From assembly GCA_015055785.1 (NCBI GenBank), contig SVHQ01000009.1, positions 1 to 25,007 on the forward strand: a DNA stretch of 25,007 nucleotides, in the 5' to 3' direction. Source of the stretch: Clostridiales bacterium (GTDB lineage Bacteria > Bacillota_A > Clostridia > Christensenellales > Borkfalkiaceae). Below the pieces are notes generated by a model. The model did no database searches. It was not told the DNA's origin and saw nothing but the letters and a program-made list of their open reading frames with translations. Every line of letters begins with the position of its first letter. The first letter of the stretch is position 1. Below are positions 1 through 7,659 of the stretch, piece after piece. A program made the position numbers and the translations under genes.

Positions 1-2
1 TC

Positions 3-338
3 GTAGCATTTTCGGGAATTTGCCTTTACACCGTACCAAACTTTGTTGAAACGGGCAGCATCTTACGATGGCTTTTCCTGCTTTCCGCAGGCAGTATCGG
101 TCCGTTCGGCGTGGTGTTATTGGCGGCATTCGTTTTATACTATCTCATCACCGCAGATGCGTTCGGCACACCCCTGGTGGCTCCATTTTCGCCTCTTATT
201 GTCCACGACCTACGCGATACAATCGTCAAATACGATATGCATAGTTTAAAAACTCGACCTGCACTTTTGCGGAGTAAAAACGTAACCAGAATGCGTTTAC
301 CTGAAGATAAGCAAACAAAAAAATCCTCAAAATCTTAA
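3..338 (+). CDS. gerAA: Spore germination receptor subunit A, C-terminal part (GerAA family)
   Basis: The open frame enters from the left edge, so only the last 111 residues are present. It contains membrane-segment sequence (SAGSIGPFGVVLLAAFVLYY) followed by the hallmark GerA C-terminus: FGTPLVAPFSP, then DLRDT, and a cytoplasmic tail with TRP and an R-x-R type ending rich in Lys and Ser. GerA-family A subunits are multi-pass inner-membrane proteins of dormant spores that, with the B and C subunits, sense nutrients and trigger germination by ion release. It is followed 61 bases later by gerAB and then gerAC in the same direction, the standard three-gene receptor operon. The promoter and N-terminal domain lie outside the window. 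Confidence 0.9.
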   Translation, partial: VAFSGICLYTVPNFVETGSILRWLFLLSAGSIGPFGVVLLAAFVLYYLITADAFGTPLVAPFSPLIVHDLRDTIVKYDMHSLKTRPALLRSKNVTRMRLPEDKQTKKSSKS

Positions 339-399
339 TTTATATTAAGTAAATTCAAACCTATTACGATCATTAAATTTTTATAAAAAGGAGCAAGGT

Positions 400-1596
400 A
401 TGCCCTCGTCAACCCTACAAAGTTTCACGTCGAACGAAAGAGAACAAACCTCTTTTTCTTCACTTTTTTCTGCTAATTTATCAAAAAATGAGAGCATTTA
501 TGGCAGACAAATTTCCTTTGTTGCCGCGTTTTTATTGCCCGCCTCTAAACTTTTGGAAGTGCCGTCCCTACTCGCCAAATACGCAACAGGCGACTTGCTT
601 TTGCCTGCCCTCATGCATTTTTTATTGCAAGGTGCTATTTTGGGCGTGTTGTTATTCGTTGTTTATCGAAGTCAAACACCGCTTATCGAACGTTTGCAAA
701 AAAGCTTAGGAAGATTTTTGCCTATAATTTATATTGTTTACGCAATTTATTTTATCTTTTCCGCTATTTTACCATTATTGGATTTAGAAAAATTTGTTTA
801 TGCGGCCTTTTTTGACACCGAACCCACCGTTTTTTCTTTCGGTTTCTTCTTTTTATTAAGTGCTTTTATCTGCACGAAGGGAGTGAAAGCAATCGGACGC
901 TGCGCCGATTTGTGTTCCTTTTTATTCATTCTACCCTTCTTCGCTTTAATCGCCATGTCCCTTTCCTCCGCCGATTTCACCCATCTTTTACCCTTATTCG
1001 GAACAAAATTTGGCGATACCATGTCTGCGTTCACGCGCACAACACCCCATTTTTCTGATGCAATTTTATTATTGCCGCTTTTGTGTCAATATCAGCCCAA
1101 GAAAGAGGATTCGGCCAAAATTATGTTGGGGTATACCTTCGGTGCTTTTTGCACCTTGCTTTTACTTGCGGTATTTTTTGGGACTTATTCTTCTCTCGCG
1201 CCTCGTGAACATTACGCTTTTTCAAAAATCGCGCAATATTTCCCTGCACTTTCCATTTTAGGGCGTATCGACCTTGTTTTTGTATACCTTTTGTCAATTG
1301 TTTTGCTCTTTTTTACCTGTATTCCCTTGCAATATAGCGTCGATTTATTTTCTCGCGCCACCAACACTGCAAAATACCGTGTTTGGATATCCTTTGTCCT
1401 CAATCTTGGTTTGTTTTTCTTTGTCTTATACGTCAATAAATATTACGATGGTTTTTACAAGACAATAAGCGGCAATCTGCCTATCATTTTTTGGTTCATC
1501 GCGGACATGGTCCCCTTATTTTTAATTTTCTTGCCCAAACATGAGAATAAAACTCCCTCAAATTCCAAGCCGAAAAAGGAGAAAAACCATGCGTAA
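400..1596 (+). CDS. gerAB: Spore germination permease-like subunit B (GerAB family)
   Basis: 398 residues, close to the usual length of about 365. It is strongly hydrophobic with roughly ten membrane segments, consistent with the amino-acid/polyamine/organocation transporter fold of GerAB proteins, which bind the germinant in the spore inner membrane. The first 35 or so residues are hydrophilic before GRQISFVAAFLLPASKLL, which matches the family's first helix; the family usually has a shorter lead. The start ATG is preceded by AAAAGGAGCAAGGT, a good ribosome binding site. The last bases overlap the start of gerAC by 8 bases, so the two are translationally coupled. The germinant specificity cannot be read from sequence. 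Confidence 0.88.
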   Translation: MPSSTLQSFTSNEREQTSFSSLFSANLSKNESIYGRQISFVAAFLLPASKLLEVPSLLAKYATGDLLLPALMHFLLQGAILGVLLFVVYRSQTPLIERLQKSLGRFLPIIYIVYAIYFIFSAILPLLDLEKFVYAAFFDTEPTVFSFGFFFLLSAFICTKGVKAIGRCADLCSFLFILPFFALIAMSLSSADFTHLLPLFGTKFGDTMSAFTRTTPHFSDAILLLPLLCQYQPKKEDSAKIMLGYTFGAFCTLLLLAVFFGTYSSLAPREHYAFSKIAQYFPALSILGRIDLVFVYLLSIVLLFFTCIPLQYSVDLFSRATNTAKYRVWISFVLNLGLFFFVLYVNKYYDGFYKTISGNLPIIFWFIADMVPLFLIFLPKHENKTPSNSKPKKEKNHA

Positions 1597-2896
1597 TTTA
1601 CACAGCAAAAACACCGTTCGATATTATCTTTTTATAGTCATTATTTTGGCATTTTTTTTCTTTTCCAATGATTTTGGTTTGATCGACGTGCAAAAAACGG
1701 CGATTGTCATGGCGGTGGGAATCGACCGCGAGGAGGATTCCTTTATTCTAACTTCGCAAATCGCCATTCCACAATCTTCGAAACAAGGCAAGACCACGGA
1801 AACAGTGCAGCTCGTCAGCCGTGGCAAAACGGTGGCAGCTGCTTTTGAAGAAATCAACGCCAAAACGGGTTGGTATCCAAAGCTCGTATTTTGTAATTTG
1901 ATTATTCTCGGCAGCAAAACCGCCGAACAAAACGTTTTTGACGCGCTGGATTATTTTTTGCGCGATGAATATTTGTCGGATGATTGCCTTCTTGCCACTT
2001 GCGATGGTTTGGCGAAAGATATTTTAAATGTCACCGCCCTTGTCGATCCGTCAGGTGCTACGGCGATGCAAAAAGTGCTTTCTCCGCACGCCGAACGGGT
2101 GGGCGCGGTGCTCCCCTCTACGTTGCGTGAATTTGCCATCGGATATTTCAGCGATAGCCGTTGCGGTTTTCTCCCTATCATTAAAACGGAACCGCAACAA
2201 GAAAAAATCGACGGCGAAAACAATTCCTCTTCACAAGGCTCCCCTTCCGATAAACAATCGGGCGGCAATGGCTCTGATGCAGGAAGCGGTTCTGGAAGCG
2301 GCTCGAGTGTCGGTTCTGAGAGCGGAAGCGATAAAAGCGGCTCGGGGGGTGAAAGTGGCTCGGGGGGCGAGCAAAAGAAAAATGACAAACCTGTTTTCAG
2401 TGCAGGTGAAACGGCTTTATTTTTAGACGGAAAGCGAGTAGAAAAACTAACGCGAGAGGAATCGTTTGCATTCAGTGCGGTGACGAACTCTTTGCGGTTG
2501 GCAAATTATTCTGTGCCCTCCAGTGATAACACCTGCACGTTGATTATCAAACAAAACCAACCGAAAACCAAATTATCTGTGGGAAAAAACGATCGAGTAT
2601 GTTTAAAAATAAGCGTTGTTTTGACGGCTGGAGTTTCTGATTACTCAAAATCGCAGGATTTAATGAATATTTCGGACGCGGGTGATTTGCCACGCGGCGT
2701 TCTTCAAACGGCAGAGAAAAAAATGAGTGCAGAAATAACGCGAGTGTTTGATAAATGCCGTTTGAGCGGTTGCGATTTGTTCGGGATTCAAGAGCGTTTG
2801 ACAAAATATGAAAAAGAACATGCGGATCGGTTGGCGGATACAGCACTTGTGGGGGCGATTGTGGACGTGGAAGTGCGTTTCCGCAACGTTCGTTAG
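1589..2896 (+). CDS. gerAC: Spore germination protein C (GerAC family), atypical non-lipoprotein form
   Basis: 435 residues from ATG 1589, chosen because AAAAAGGAG lies at the right distance and the start overlaps the end of gerAB; a start at 1541 is possible in frame but has no such site. Residues 12-27 form a membrane anchor, followed by IDVQKTAIVMAVGIDREED, the conserved start of the GerAC N-terminal domain. The C-terminal half (about residues 268-435) matches the Ger(x)C C-terminal domain. Two oddities: GerAC proteins are normally lipoproteins, but there is no lipobox Cys near the anchor (first Cys is residue 102); and residues about 205-267 are a Ser/Gly/Asp low-complexity linker between domains. 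It likely works in the receptor at the outer face of the spore inner membrane. Confidence 0.85.
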   Translation: MRNLHSKNTVRYYLFIVIILAFFFFSNDFGLIDVQKTAIVMAVGIDREEDSFILTSQIAIPQSSKQGKTTETVQLVSRGKTVAAAFEEINAKTGWYPKLVFCNLIILGSKTAEQNVFDALDYFLRDEYLSDDCLLATCDGLAKDILNVTALVDPSGATAMQKVLSPHAERVGAVLPSTLREFAIGYFSDSRCGFLPIIKTEPQQEKIDGENNSSSQGSPSDKQSGGNGSDAGSGSGSGSSVGSESGSDKSGSGGESGSGGEQKKNDKPVFSAGETALFLDGKRVEKLTREESFAFSAVTNSLRLANYSVPSSDNTCTLIIKQNQPKTKLSVGKNDRVCLKISVVLTAGVSDYSKSQDLMNISDAGDLPRGVLQTAEKKMSAEITRVFDKCRLSGCDLFGIQERLTKYEKEHADRLADTALVGAIVDVEVRFRNVR

Positions 2897-2975
2897 CAGG
2901 CTGAGCCTGCACCCAGACTTTCTATCTTTCTTTATAGCTTAGATAAAAGCGATAGCGGCAGCAGACAAGATGAAA
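2896..2975 (+). repeat. Dispersed structured repeat, copy 1 (downstream of gerAC)
   Basis: Begins with the perfect hairpin GCAGGC-TGA-GCCTGC, whose first G is the last base of the gerAC stop codon. It continues with the family body: ACTTTCTATC, TTTCTTTATAGCTTAGATA. The body is shared with copies at 3013, 13238, 14507, 14601, 19086, 22620 and 22713, while the terminal hairpin sequence differs but keeps its pairing. There is no T-run after it, so it is not an ordinary terminator. Confidence 0.7.
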
Positions 2976-3012
2976 AAACTATCTATTTTAATTGGCTTAC
3001 ACCTAATTTTTT

Positions 3013-3090
3013 TCCACGCGCGCCGTTGAATCCAAACTTTCTTTCTTTTTATATAACTTGAATAACGGCGTTGAAGATGACAGACTGGGA
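3013..3090 (+). repeat. Dispersed structured repeat, copy 2 (diverged)
   Basis: A weaker copy lying about 40 bases after copy 1 in the same orientation: ACTTTCTTTC, TATATAACTTGAATAA, then a tail with GACAGACTGGG resembling the GCAGCAGAC tail of copy 1 and the GTAGCAGACTG tail of the copy at 22620. The terminal hairpin is degenerate. Assigned from the shared body and the tandem position only. Confidence 0.45.
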
Positions 3091-3139
3091 TAAAAAATAA
3101 TCTTCTACAAATCAACTGCATATCTATACAAAAAAAATG

Positions 3140-3563
3140 TATGGATAACTGTGTAAAGAGGGGAAGTTATCAACAAAATTATAAATATATTAATTTATGC
3201 AGAGTATGCGAATAAAGGGTTTTCCACATGTATTGTGCACAAATGTGGATAAAATAAGCTTGTCCACGCGCATTTTTGTAAAAATGTGGAAAACTTTTTA
3301 CCTTGGTTATGTTTTATTTTTAAAAAACCTACGTTTGCGCTGTATATCCACCTAAAAACCCTCTTTTTTTGTGGATAACTTCTCCACAACGGCTTTTGTT
3401 GATAAATAATTTTATCATAATTTTTGTGGATAAACTAATTTTTTCTGTTAAAATGTGGAAAAATTATTGTAAAATAATCGTAAAATTCATTCAAAAAGCA
3501 CTATTTATCCACAAACGTTTGTTCTTTTTTTAAAATGGTAAAAGTTATCCACATTTATACACA
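3140..3563. other. Cluster of DnaA boxes (origin-like region, left)
   Basis: A gene-free region with perfect DnaA boxes (TTATCCACA or its complement) at 3244-3252, 3370-3378, 3425-3433, 3505-3513 and 3545-3553, plus TTATACACA at 3555-3563. One-mismatch boxes occur at 3140, 3167, 3220, 3285, 3380, 3397 and 3454. Boxes occur in both orientations. The region is AT-rich but I found no run of TAG-like trios next to a box, unlike the right cluster at 13.4 kb. It lies between converging genes (gerAC and the cvpA-like gene). It may be an origin module, or a DnaA-titrating site. Dense boxes are seen directly; the function is inferred. Confidence 0.7.
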
Positions 3564-3604
3564 CAAGAATATTTGTATAATTTAAATTTTTGGGCATAAA
3601 AATA

Positions 3605-3640
3605 AGACGGAAAAACAATCCTTTCCGCCATATTTTTTAT
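3605..3640. terminator. Likely bidirectional terminator
   Basis: Hairpin GACGGAAAAA...TTTCCGCC with a T-rich run on both sides (TATTTTTTAT on the plus strand and CTTATTTTT on the minus strand). It sits downstream of the minus-strand cvpA-like gene and would end its transcript. Confidence 0.6.
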
Positions 3641-3684
3641 GTAGTTTTATTTTATTTTGCAATAAAAACGCTTTTATAATTTCC

Positions 3685-4404
3685 TTAAGAAATCATCCAA
3701 CCGAGCAGTTTATTCAATAAATTGTTGTTATATAACGCACCAACAAAGAGGCTGTTATCAAGATATGTTGTGATGCCTTCCGAGGGGATCAGCGACAAAA
3801 TACCCAATACGAAATATACCGCCAACAAACCGAAGAACAAACCGACAATACAGCCCAATAAAATATCGATACGGTTTACGAGTTTGATTTTTTTTGCGAT
3901 TTTTTTCACGAGTTTCTTCAAAAGCCACATCAATCCCCAAGCCGCACCAACCAAAAGCACCCAAGTGATAAAGTTGATACAAACTCCCGCGAGAGTGTCA
4001 CCTGCCACCATTGCAAGCGTCGTGCCCGTTGCAATACTTTCGTTGCCAAAATTTTCTATAATCAAATCGACAAGAAAGCTTGGCAAATTCTTTTCCGCAA
4101 GTGCCGCCGTAATGCCCTCATTGGAAATATCCGTTCCGAAACCCTCAATTTTCAACAAAGCTGTTTCAAAGGAAGCGTTCAACGTATCCTGCAATCCGAA
4201 CAAACCGCCCGTCAACGTCACCACCAATTTCGTGAATAATATGCCGACAAGCAGTGCCGCCGCTACAGATACAATCCCGAAGAAACATTCAATAAAACCT
4301 TTCTTACCGCAAAACCATGCTGCAAAAACGAGGATTGCCAACACGACGAGGTCGAGAATATAATTTGACCAAGCGATAGCACAAAGTCCGTTTAAGTTTA
4401 ACAT
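3685..4404 (-). CDS. CvpA family membrane protein
   Basis: 239 residues with four or five membrane segments: a first near residues 14-32, a second after GFIECFFGIVSVAAALLVG, then LVKKIAKKIKLVNRIDILLGCIVGLFFGLL near residues 165-200. The NRIDILLG...GLFFG segment matches the family pattern of CvpA, named for colicin V production and common in Firmicutes as small membrane proteins of unclear role. A central soluble loop of about 75 residues (TDISNEGITAALAEKNLPSF) is typical in length. The start is preceded by GGAGAGGAG. It has its own promoter (4477-4505) and stands alone on the minus strand. Confidence 0.75.
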   Translation of the reverse strand: MLNLNGLCAIAWSNYILDLVVLAILVFAAWFCGKKGFIECFFGIVSVAAALLVGILFTKLVVTLTGGLFGLQDTLNASFETALLKIEGFGTDISNEGITAALAEKNLPSFLVDLIIENFGNESIATGTTLAMVAGDTLAGVCINFITWVLLVGAAWGLMWLLKKLVKKIAKKIKLVNRIDILLGCIVGLFFGLLAVYFVLGILSLIPSEGITTYLDNSLFVGALYNNNLLNKLLGWMIS

Positions 4405-4476
4405 TTTTCGTTATTCTCCTCTCCATAAAAAATCAAAAACGGAAAAACAAAGCTATTTTTCCCTTTTGTCTGCTAC

Positions 4477-4505
4477 ATTATAACACAACTATTATTTTTT
4501 TTCAA
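4477..4505 (-). promoter_or_regulatory. Sigma-A type promoter for the cvpA-like gene
   Basis: On the minus strand, -35 TTGAAA (4500-4505), a 17-base spacer and -10 TATAAT (4477-4482), about 70 bases upstream of the start codon. Confidence 0.75.
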
Positions 4506-4673
4506 TAAGTTTTTCAAATTTCTTTCCTTATTTATTAAATAAATATCGCGCATGAGGTTTAATTTTGCTTATTTTTGGCAATAACCGCTAAGGCAGTCCG
4601 AAAAAGATTGAACAATTTTCATTCTACGCCGTAACGCTCTTACATAAAAAAATGAACATTGGAGCGATAGATA

Positions 4674-5315
4674 ATGGAGTACTCTTTTCATATTTATAAT
4701 AAAATGGCAACAGACGGCGTAGCGTTGGCAACAGACAACCTTTTATCAAGCAATTTAGAGGGTAAAAAACAAAAAATAAAGGGGGCATGTACGAGTTTAA
4801 CGCAAAAAAACACTTCTTCTATATCCTATGAAAAACCGCCAATTATTGTGTGTGTGGGCAGTGATTTGGCGATTGGAGATAGTTTAGGTCCTATCACGGG
4901 TTCCATGCTAAAATTCAAAACGCAAGGTCTGCACGTCTTTTTATACGGCACCCTTTCTTCCCCCGTCACCGCCAAGGAAATAAAATATTTACGCGCCTTT
5001 TTAAAGGAAACGCATAAAGACCGTCAAATTATAGCCATTGACGCGGCGGTTGGTAATCAAGGGGATATCGGACTTATCAAAACTTCCGATTCACCTCTCT
5101 TCCCTGGTGCCGGCGCGAATAAGAAATTGGGCGCGATAGGGGACATCTCAATTATGGGCATCGTAGCAGAAAAATCCGTTGCTAATTACGGCTTATTAAA
5201 TACCACAAGATTAAATCTTGTCTATACAATGGCGGAAATTATTTCTGACGCCCTCGCCGCCCTGCTTTGGGAAAAATGTAGCCGCTACCAAGAAGAAAAC
5301 GCCAAAAAAGCTTGA
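4674..5315 (+). CDS. yyaC: Sporulation protein YyaC (GPR-like protease fold, DUF1256)
   Basis: 213 residues. The conserved core begins near residue 57 with IIVCVGSDLAIGDSLGPITGSML, followed by VFLYGTLSSPVTAKEI and IAIDAAVG, and a C-terminal PGAGANKKLGAIGDISIMGIV; these are the hallmarks of YyaC, related in fold to the germination protease and hydrogenase-maturation peptidases. In Bacillus it is made in the forespore and lies near the origin, as here. The first 55 residues are a poorly conserved extension. GGAG lies 8 bases before the ATG. A CATTCTA about 50 bases upstream resembles a forespore sigma-G -10, but I found no convincing -35. Its exact activity is not established. Confidence 0.85.
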   Translation: MEYSFHIYNKMATDGVALATDNLLSSNLEGKKQKIKGACTSLTQKNTSSISYEKPPIIVCVGSDLAIGDSLGPITGSMLKFKTQGLHVFLYGTLSSPVTAKEIKYLRAFLKETHKDRQIIAIDAAVGNQGDIGLIKTSDSPLFPGAGANKKLGAIGDISIMGIVAEKSVANYGLLNTTRLNLVYTMAEIISDALAALLWEKCSRYQEENAKKA

Positions 5316-5335
5316 TTTTTTATTAAAAAAAATGC

Positions 5336-5364
5336 TTGACTCTTTGCTCTCTTCGTGTTATACT
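5336..5364 (+). promoter_or_regulatory. Sigma-A promoter for queT
   Basis: -35 TTGACT (5336-5341), a 17-base spacer, -10 TATACT (5359-5364). It starts 20 bases after the yyaC stop, giving queT a transcript of its own with a leader of about 55 bases that carries the riboswitch. Confidence 0.85.
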
Positions 5365-5374
5365 ATCTTTCGAT

Positions 5375-5420
5375 GGGAAGGTTTTCGGTAAACACTTCCA
5401 AATAAAAAAACCGAGGTACA
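5375..5420 (+). promoter_or_regulatory. Candidate preQ1-I riboswitch
   Basis: The leader can fold into an H-type pseudoknot: stem P1 GGAAG (5376-5380) with CTTCC (5395-5399), a loop containing TCGG (5385-5388) that pairs with CCGA (5411-5414), joined by the A-rich segment AAATAAAAAAA. The ACAC just before the P1 3' strand and the A-rich joint match the preQ1-I aptamer architecture. The second stem overlaps the GAGG ribosome binding site (5413-5416), so ligand binding would hide it and block translation. It sits in front of queT, a known preQ1-regulated gene type. Assigned by eye. Confidence 0.7.
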
Positions 5421-5425
5421 ACTCT

Positions 5426-5959
5426 ATGAAAAGAAAGTCTTTGACGAAGCTACTCTGCCGTGCTGGCGTTATCGCCGCGCTGTACGTTGCGCTCACTTAC
5501 ATTTTTATGCCCTTTGCCTATGGTCCTTTTCAAATCCGTCCGGCAGAGGCGTTTTGTATTTTACCGCTATTTTTTCCCGAAGCGGTGCCTGCATTATACA
5601 TAGGCTGCATGATTTCAAACCTTCCTACTGGGTCTATTCCAGACATCATTTTAGGGTCACTTGCCACACTGATTTCTGCATTCGGTACGTACATGGTAGG
5701 CAGGTTTTTAAAAAATGCATGGTTAAAAATCATTTTAGGCGGTATTTTTCCAATTCTTTTTAATGCCTTTATCATACCGCTCATTATCGTCTTTTTAAAC
5801 AACGAATTTGCAGGGTATCCCAGCACCGCCATTGCTTATTTTTCCTTTGTCGCATCCATTGCCTTGACGGAGACCGTTTGGGTATACGCTTTGGGCGCAC
5901 CCTTATATTTTTCATTAGAAAAACTGCGTAAAAAAGCACTTATCAGTTTTTTACAATAA
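5426..5959 (+). CDS. queT: QueT family queuosine-precursor transporter
   Basis: 177 residues, the usual size. MKRKSLTKLLCRAGVIAALYVALTYIFMPF and then GPFQIRPAEAFCILPLFFPEAVPALYIGCMISNL are the signature of QueT, the substrate-binding (S) component of an ECF transporter for preQ1 or a related queuosine precursor. About five or six membrane segments follow. The start at 5426 was chosen because GAGG lies 9 bases upstream; longer frames run through the promoter and riboswitch and cannot be translated from this transcript. The shared ECF A, A' and T subunits are not in the window. Regulated by the preQ1 pseudoknot in its leader. Confidence 0.87.
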   Translation: MKRKSLTKLLCRAGVIAALYVALTYIFMPFAYGPFQIRPAEAFCILPLFFPEAVPALYIGCMISNLPTGSIPDIILGSLATLISAFGTYMVGRFLKNAWLKIILGGIFPILFNAFIIPLIIVFLNNEFAGYPSTAIAYFSFVASIALTETVWVYALGAPLYFSLEKLRKKALISFLQ

Positions 5960-5978
5960 TCCTTTATATAAAAGATAG

Positions 5979-6012
5979 GGCAGTGAGGAATTTTTCCCCA
6001 CCGCCTTTTTTT
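5979..6012 (+). terminator. Terminator after queT
   Basis: GGGCAGTGAGGAA pairs with TTCCCCACCGCC (two A-C mismatches), followed by TTTTTTT. It separates queT from the converging DUF4097 gene. Confidence 0.6.
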
Positions 6013-6028
6013 GCGCTTTTTAAATATT

Positions 6029-6832
6029 TTATTCTTTAAATTGAAGATGAATGGAGCCAACGCCGCCGCTTATTTCTATAAAATTACTGCCGTTGCCGAA
6101 ATTTTCCATATTAGAAACGTTCGTCCCGTCAACCGTAATACTTCCAATGCCTTTTTCTATATCCAGCCTATAATCGTCTTTTTTACCAAGAACGGTTATA
6201 TTCGATTCCCCAACGCCTAAATTAAGCTTACTTTCGCCTCTCAGCGCAGAAGTCAAATTCAATTGCCCCACGCCCATTTCCAAATCAAGGTTACAAAGTA
6301 CGCCATCGGATATCGTAATTTTTCCTGCTCCGCCCTCAATCTCCGCACTTACGTTGGCAATCAGCTTATTTATAGTAACTTCACCTGCGCCCAACACAAA
6401 ATCTATCCTTTCCGCGCACAAATAATCCAACGTGAATTTACCCGCACCCGTCAAAATATCCACACCTTCAAAGGTCATATCCGCAGGAATGTAAAGCCGC
6501 AATATAGCTCCTTTATAATTTCTAATGAATTTTTTTGTATTTTGAATGGTGAGTACGCCGTTTAAATCGTCAACGCTGATATATTTTAAGTTACTCTCCA
6601 CAGAAAAATTCTCGCCTTGCTCGATGGTAAAATCTGCCGCACCGATTTCTATTTTCAACTCGGTGATATTTGACGAAATGGAATACGTTGTCATCTCGTC
6701 ACTTACGGCATCATTTATAAAAAATCCACCCAAAGCACCCAACAAACCCAACGCACCGCCTATAATGCCCACCGAAAGAAAAACAGCAAACGCCATAGCC
6801 AGGTATTTGATTACTTTTTGAATTTTGGTCAT
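6029..6832 (-). CDS. DUF4097 family putative adhesin-like / LiaG-like membrane protein
   Basis: 267 residues. Residues about 10-38 are one membrane segment rich in Gly, Leu and Ala. The rest is a repetitive beta-structure with recurring short strands and turns such as ILTGAGKFTLD, FVLGAGEVTINK, IEGGAGKITIS and LEMGVGQLNL, the pattern of the DUF4097 right-handed beta-helix. Related LiaG proteins lie in the LiaIHGFSR cell-envelope stress operon. The start overlaps the end of the upstream LiaF-like gene by 4 bases (ATGA), so they are co-translated. No LiaRS two-component genes are visible, so control is unknown. The role is probably surface or envelope stress, inferred from family and pairing. 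Confidence 0.75.
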   Translation of the reverse strand: MTKIQKVIKYLAMAFAVFLSVGIIGGALGLLGALGGFFINDAVSDEMTTYSISSNITELKIEIGAADFTIEQGENFSVESNLKYISVDDLNGVLTIQNTKKFIRNYKGAILRLYIPADMTFEGVDILTGAGKFTLDYLCAERIDFVLGAGEVTINKLIANVSAEIEGGAGKITISDGVLCNLDLEMGVGQLNLTSALRGESKLNLGVGESNITVLGKKDDYRLDIEKGIGSITVDGTNVSNMENFGNGSNFIEISGGVGSIHLQFKE

Positions 6833-7506
6833 TTAATATCTACGCCTCCGAACATACAAGTACCGCTTATGTAGATAGTAGGGGCGTCTGTTTTCGCCTT
6901 AGTTTTATTAGAAACACCGCCAAAAATGCAGCTGGAATTAACTTTTACATTAACGTTTTGCGGCACCAAAATATCAATCCCGCCGAAAATCGCCGTCATC
7001 TTAATAGCACAGTCCTTTTCAATGATCGCGTTGCGCAAATCACATTCCACGCCACCGAAAATTGCGGAAAGTTCAGCCCCCTCAAATACTTGACCGTCAT
7101 AATTCATATCATAACCTGAAAAAATAGCATTGCCCGACTTTGTTTCGCCGCCGTTTGCCTTAATTTCAACGATAATCTCGTTTGCTTTGTTATTGAAAAA
7201 CGCCGTATATATCATTTTAATACCGGCAATAACGATAATAACGGGGATCAGCAGTTTCCAAAGCATAGAAAAATCCATCACCTCTTGACAGCACAACAAC
7301 AAACAAACGCCAATGAGAATGCCCACGATGTTGCCCGTTTTATCACGTTCGGTGAATAAGCCTACGGTGCAAGGAACGATGATAAACAACGTCCACCAAC
7401 CATCAAAGAAGATATCAATATTCGTGATTTCTAACGCATTTAACGCAAACATCACGCCTACTGCAATAAGTACAATACCCCAAATTACCTTTTTAAATTT
7501 TTTCAT
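6829..7506 (-). CDS. LiaF-like membrane protein
   Basis: 225 residues. The N-terminus (about 1-105) has four hydrophobic segments, starting VIWGIVLIAVGVMFALNALEI, of the LiaF transmembrane type. The C-terminal part (about 110-225) is a small beta-strand domain with three repeats of the motif (I)FGGV/I: AIFGGVECDL, AIFGGIDILVP, CIFGGVSNK and MFGGVDIK, characteristic of the LiaF C-terminal domain. LiaF inhibits the LiaRS cell-wall stress system in Bacillus; here there are no kinase or regulator genes nearby. It is translated together with the downstream DUF4097 gene. GGGGAG lies before the ATG. Confidence 0.8.
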   Translation of the reverse strand: MKKFKKVIWGIVLIAVGVMFALNALEITNIDIFFDGWWTLFIIVPCTVGLFTERDKTGNIVGILIGVCLLLCCQEVMDFSMLWKLLIPVIIVIAGIKMIYTAFFNNKANEIIVEIKANGGETKSGNAIFSGYDMNYDGQVFEGAELSAIFGGVECDLRNAIIEKDCAIKMTAIFGGIDILVPQNVNVKVNSSCIFGGVSNKTKAKTDAPTIYISGTCMFGGVDIK

Positions 7507-7604
7507 TTTTTTTCTCCCCTTTTATAAGGTAACTCTATTTTAGCACATCTTATTGAAAAAATAAAGTACTTTTAAAAAATTTGTCAAATATATTTATAAA
7601 AATA

Positions 7605-7638
7605 GGGGACAGGTTTACATTCAACGCATACCTGCCCC
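7605..7638 (-). terminator. Terminator of the rpmH-jag operon
   Basis: On the minus strand: GGGGCAGGT and ACCTGTCCCC form a stem with one bulged base and a 15-base loop, followed by TATTTTTAT. It is placed directly after jag. Confidence 0.75.
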
Positions 7639-7659
7639 CATCTTTTGCTTATTTTTCTA

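Noticed and set aside
1951..2388. Minus-strand frame of 145 residues opposite gerAC
   Set aside because: It is the antisense of the Ser/Gly-rich linker, giving Pro/Ser/Glu repeats; the plus-strand GerAC is well supported.
3121..3600. Genes in the DnaA-box region
   Set aside because: Short frames exist on the minus strand but they run through repeats and boxes, have no ribosome binding site and no recognisable protein.
4600..4660. Sigma-G promoter for yyaC
   Set aside because: A CATTCTA fits the -10, but the -35 is not convincing, so it is only mentioned in the gene entry.
7537..7587. Promoter of the LiaF-like gene from TTGACA at 7582-7587 (minus strand) and TGCTAAAAT at 7537-7545
   Set aside because: The spacing between these is about 39 bases, so they cannot form one promoter; each alone is too weak to call.
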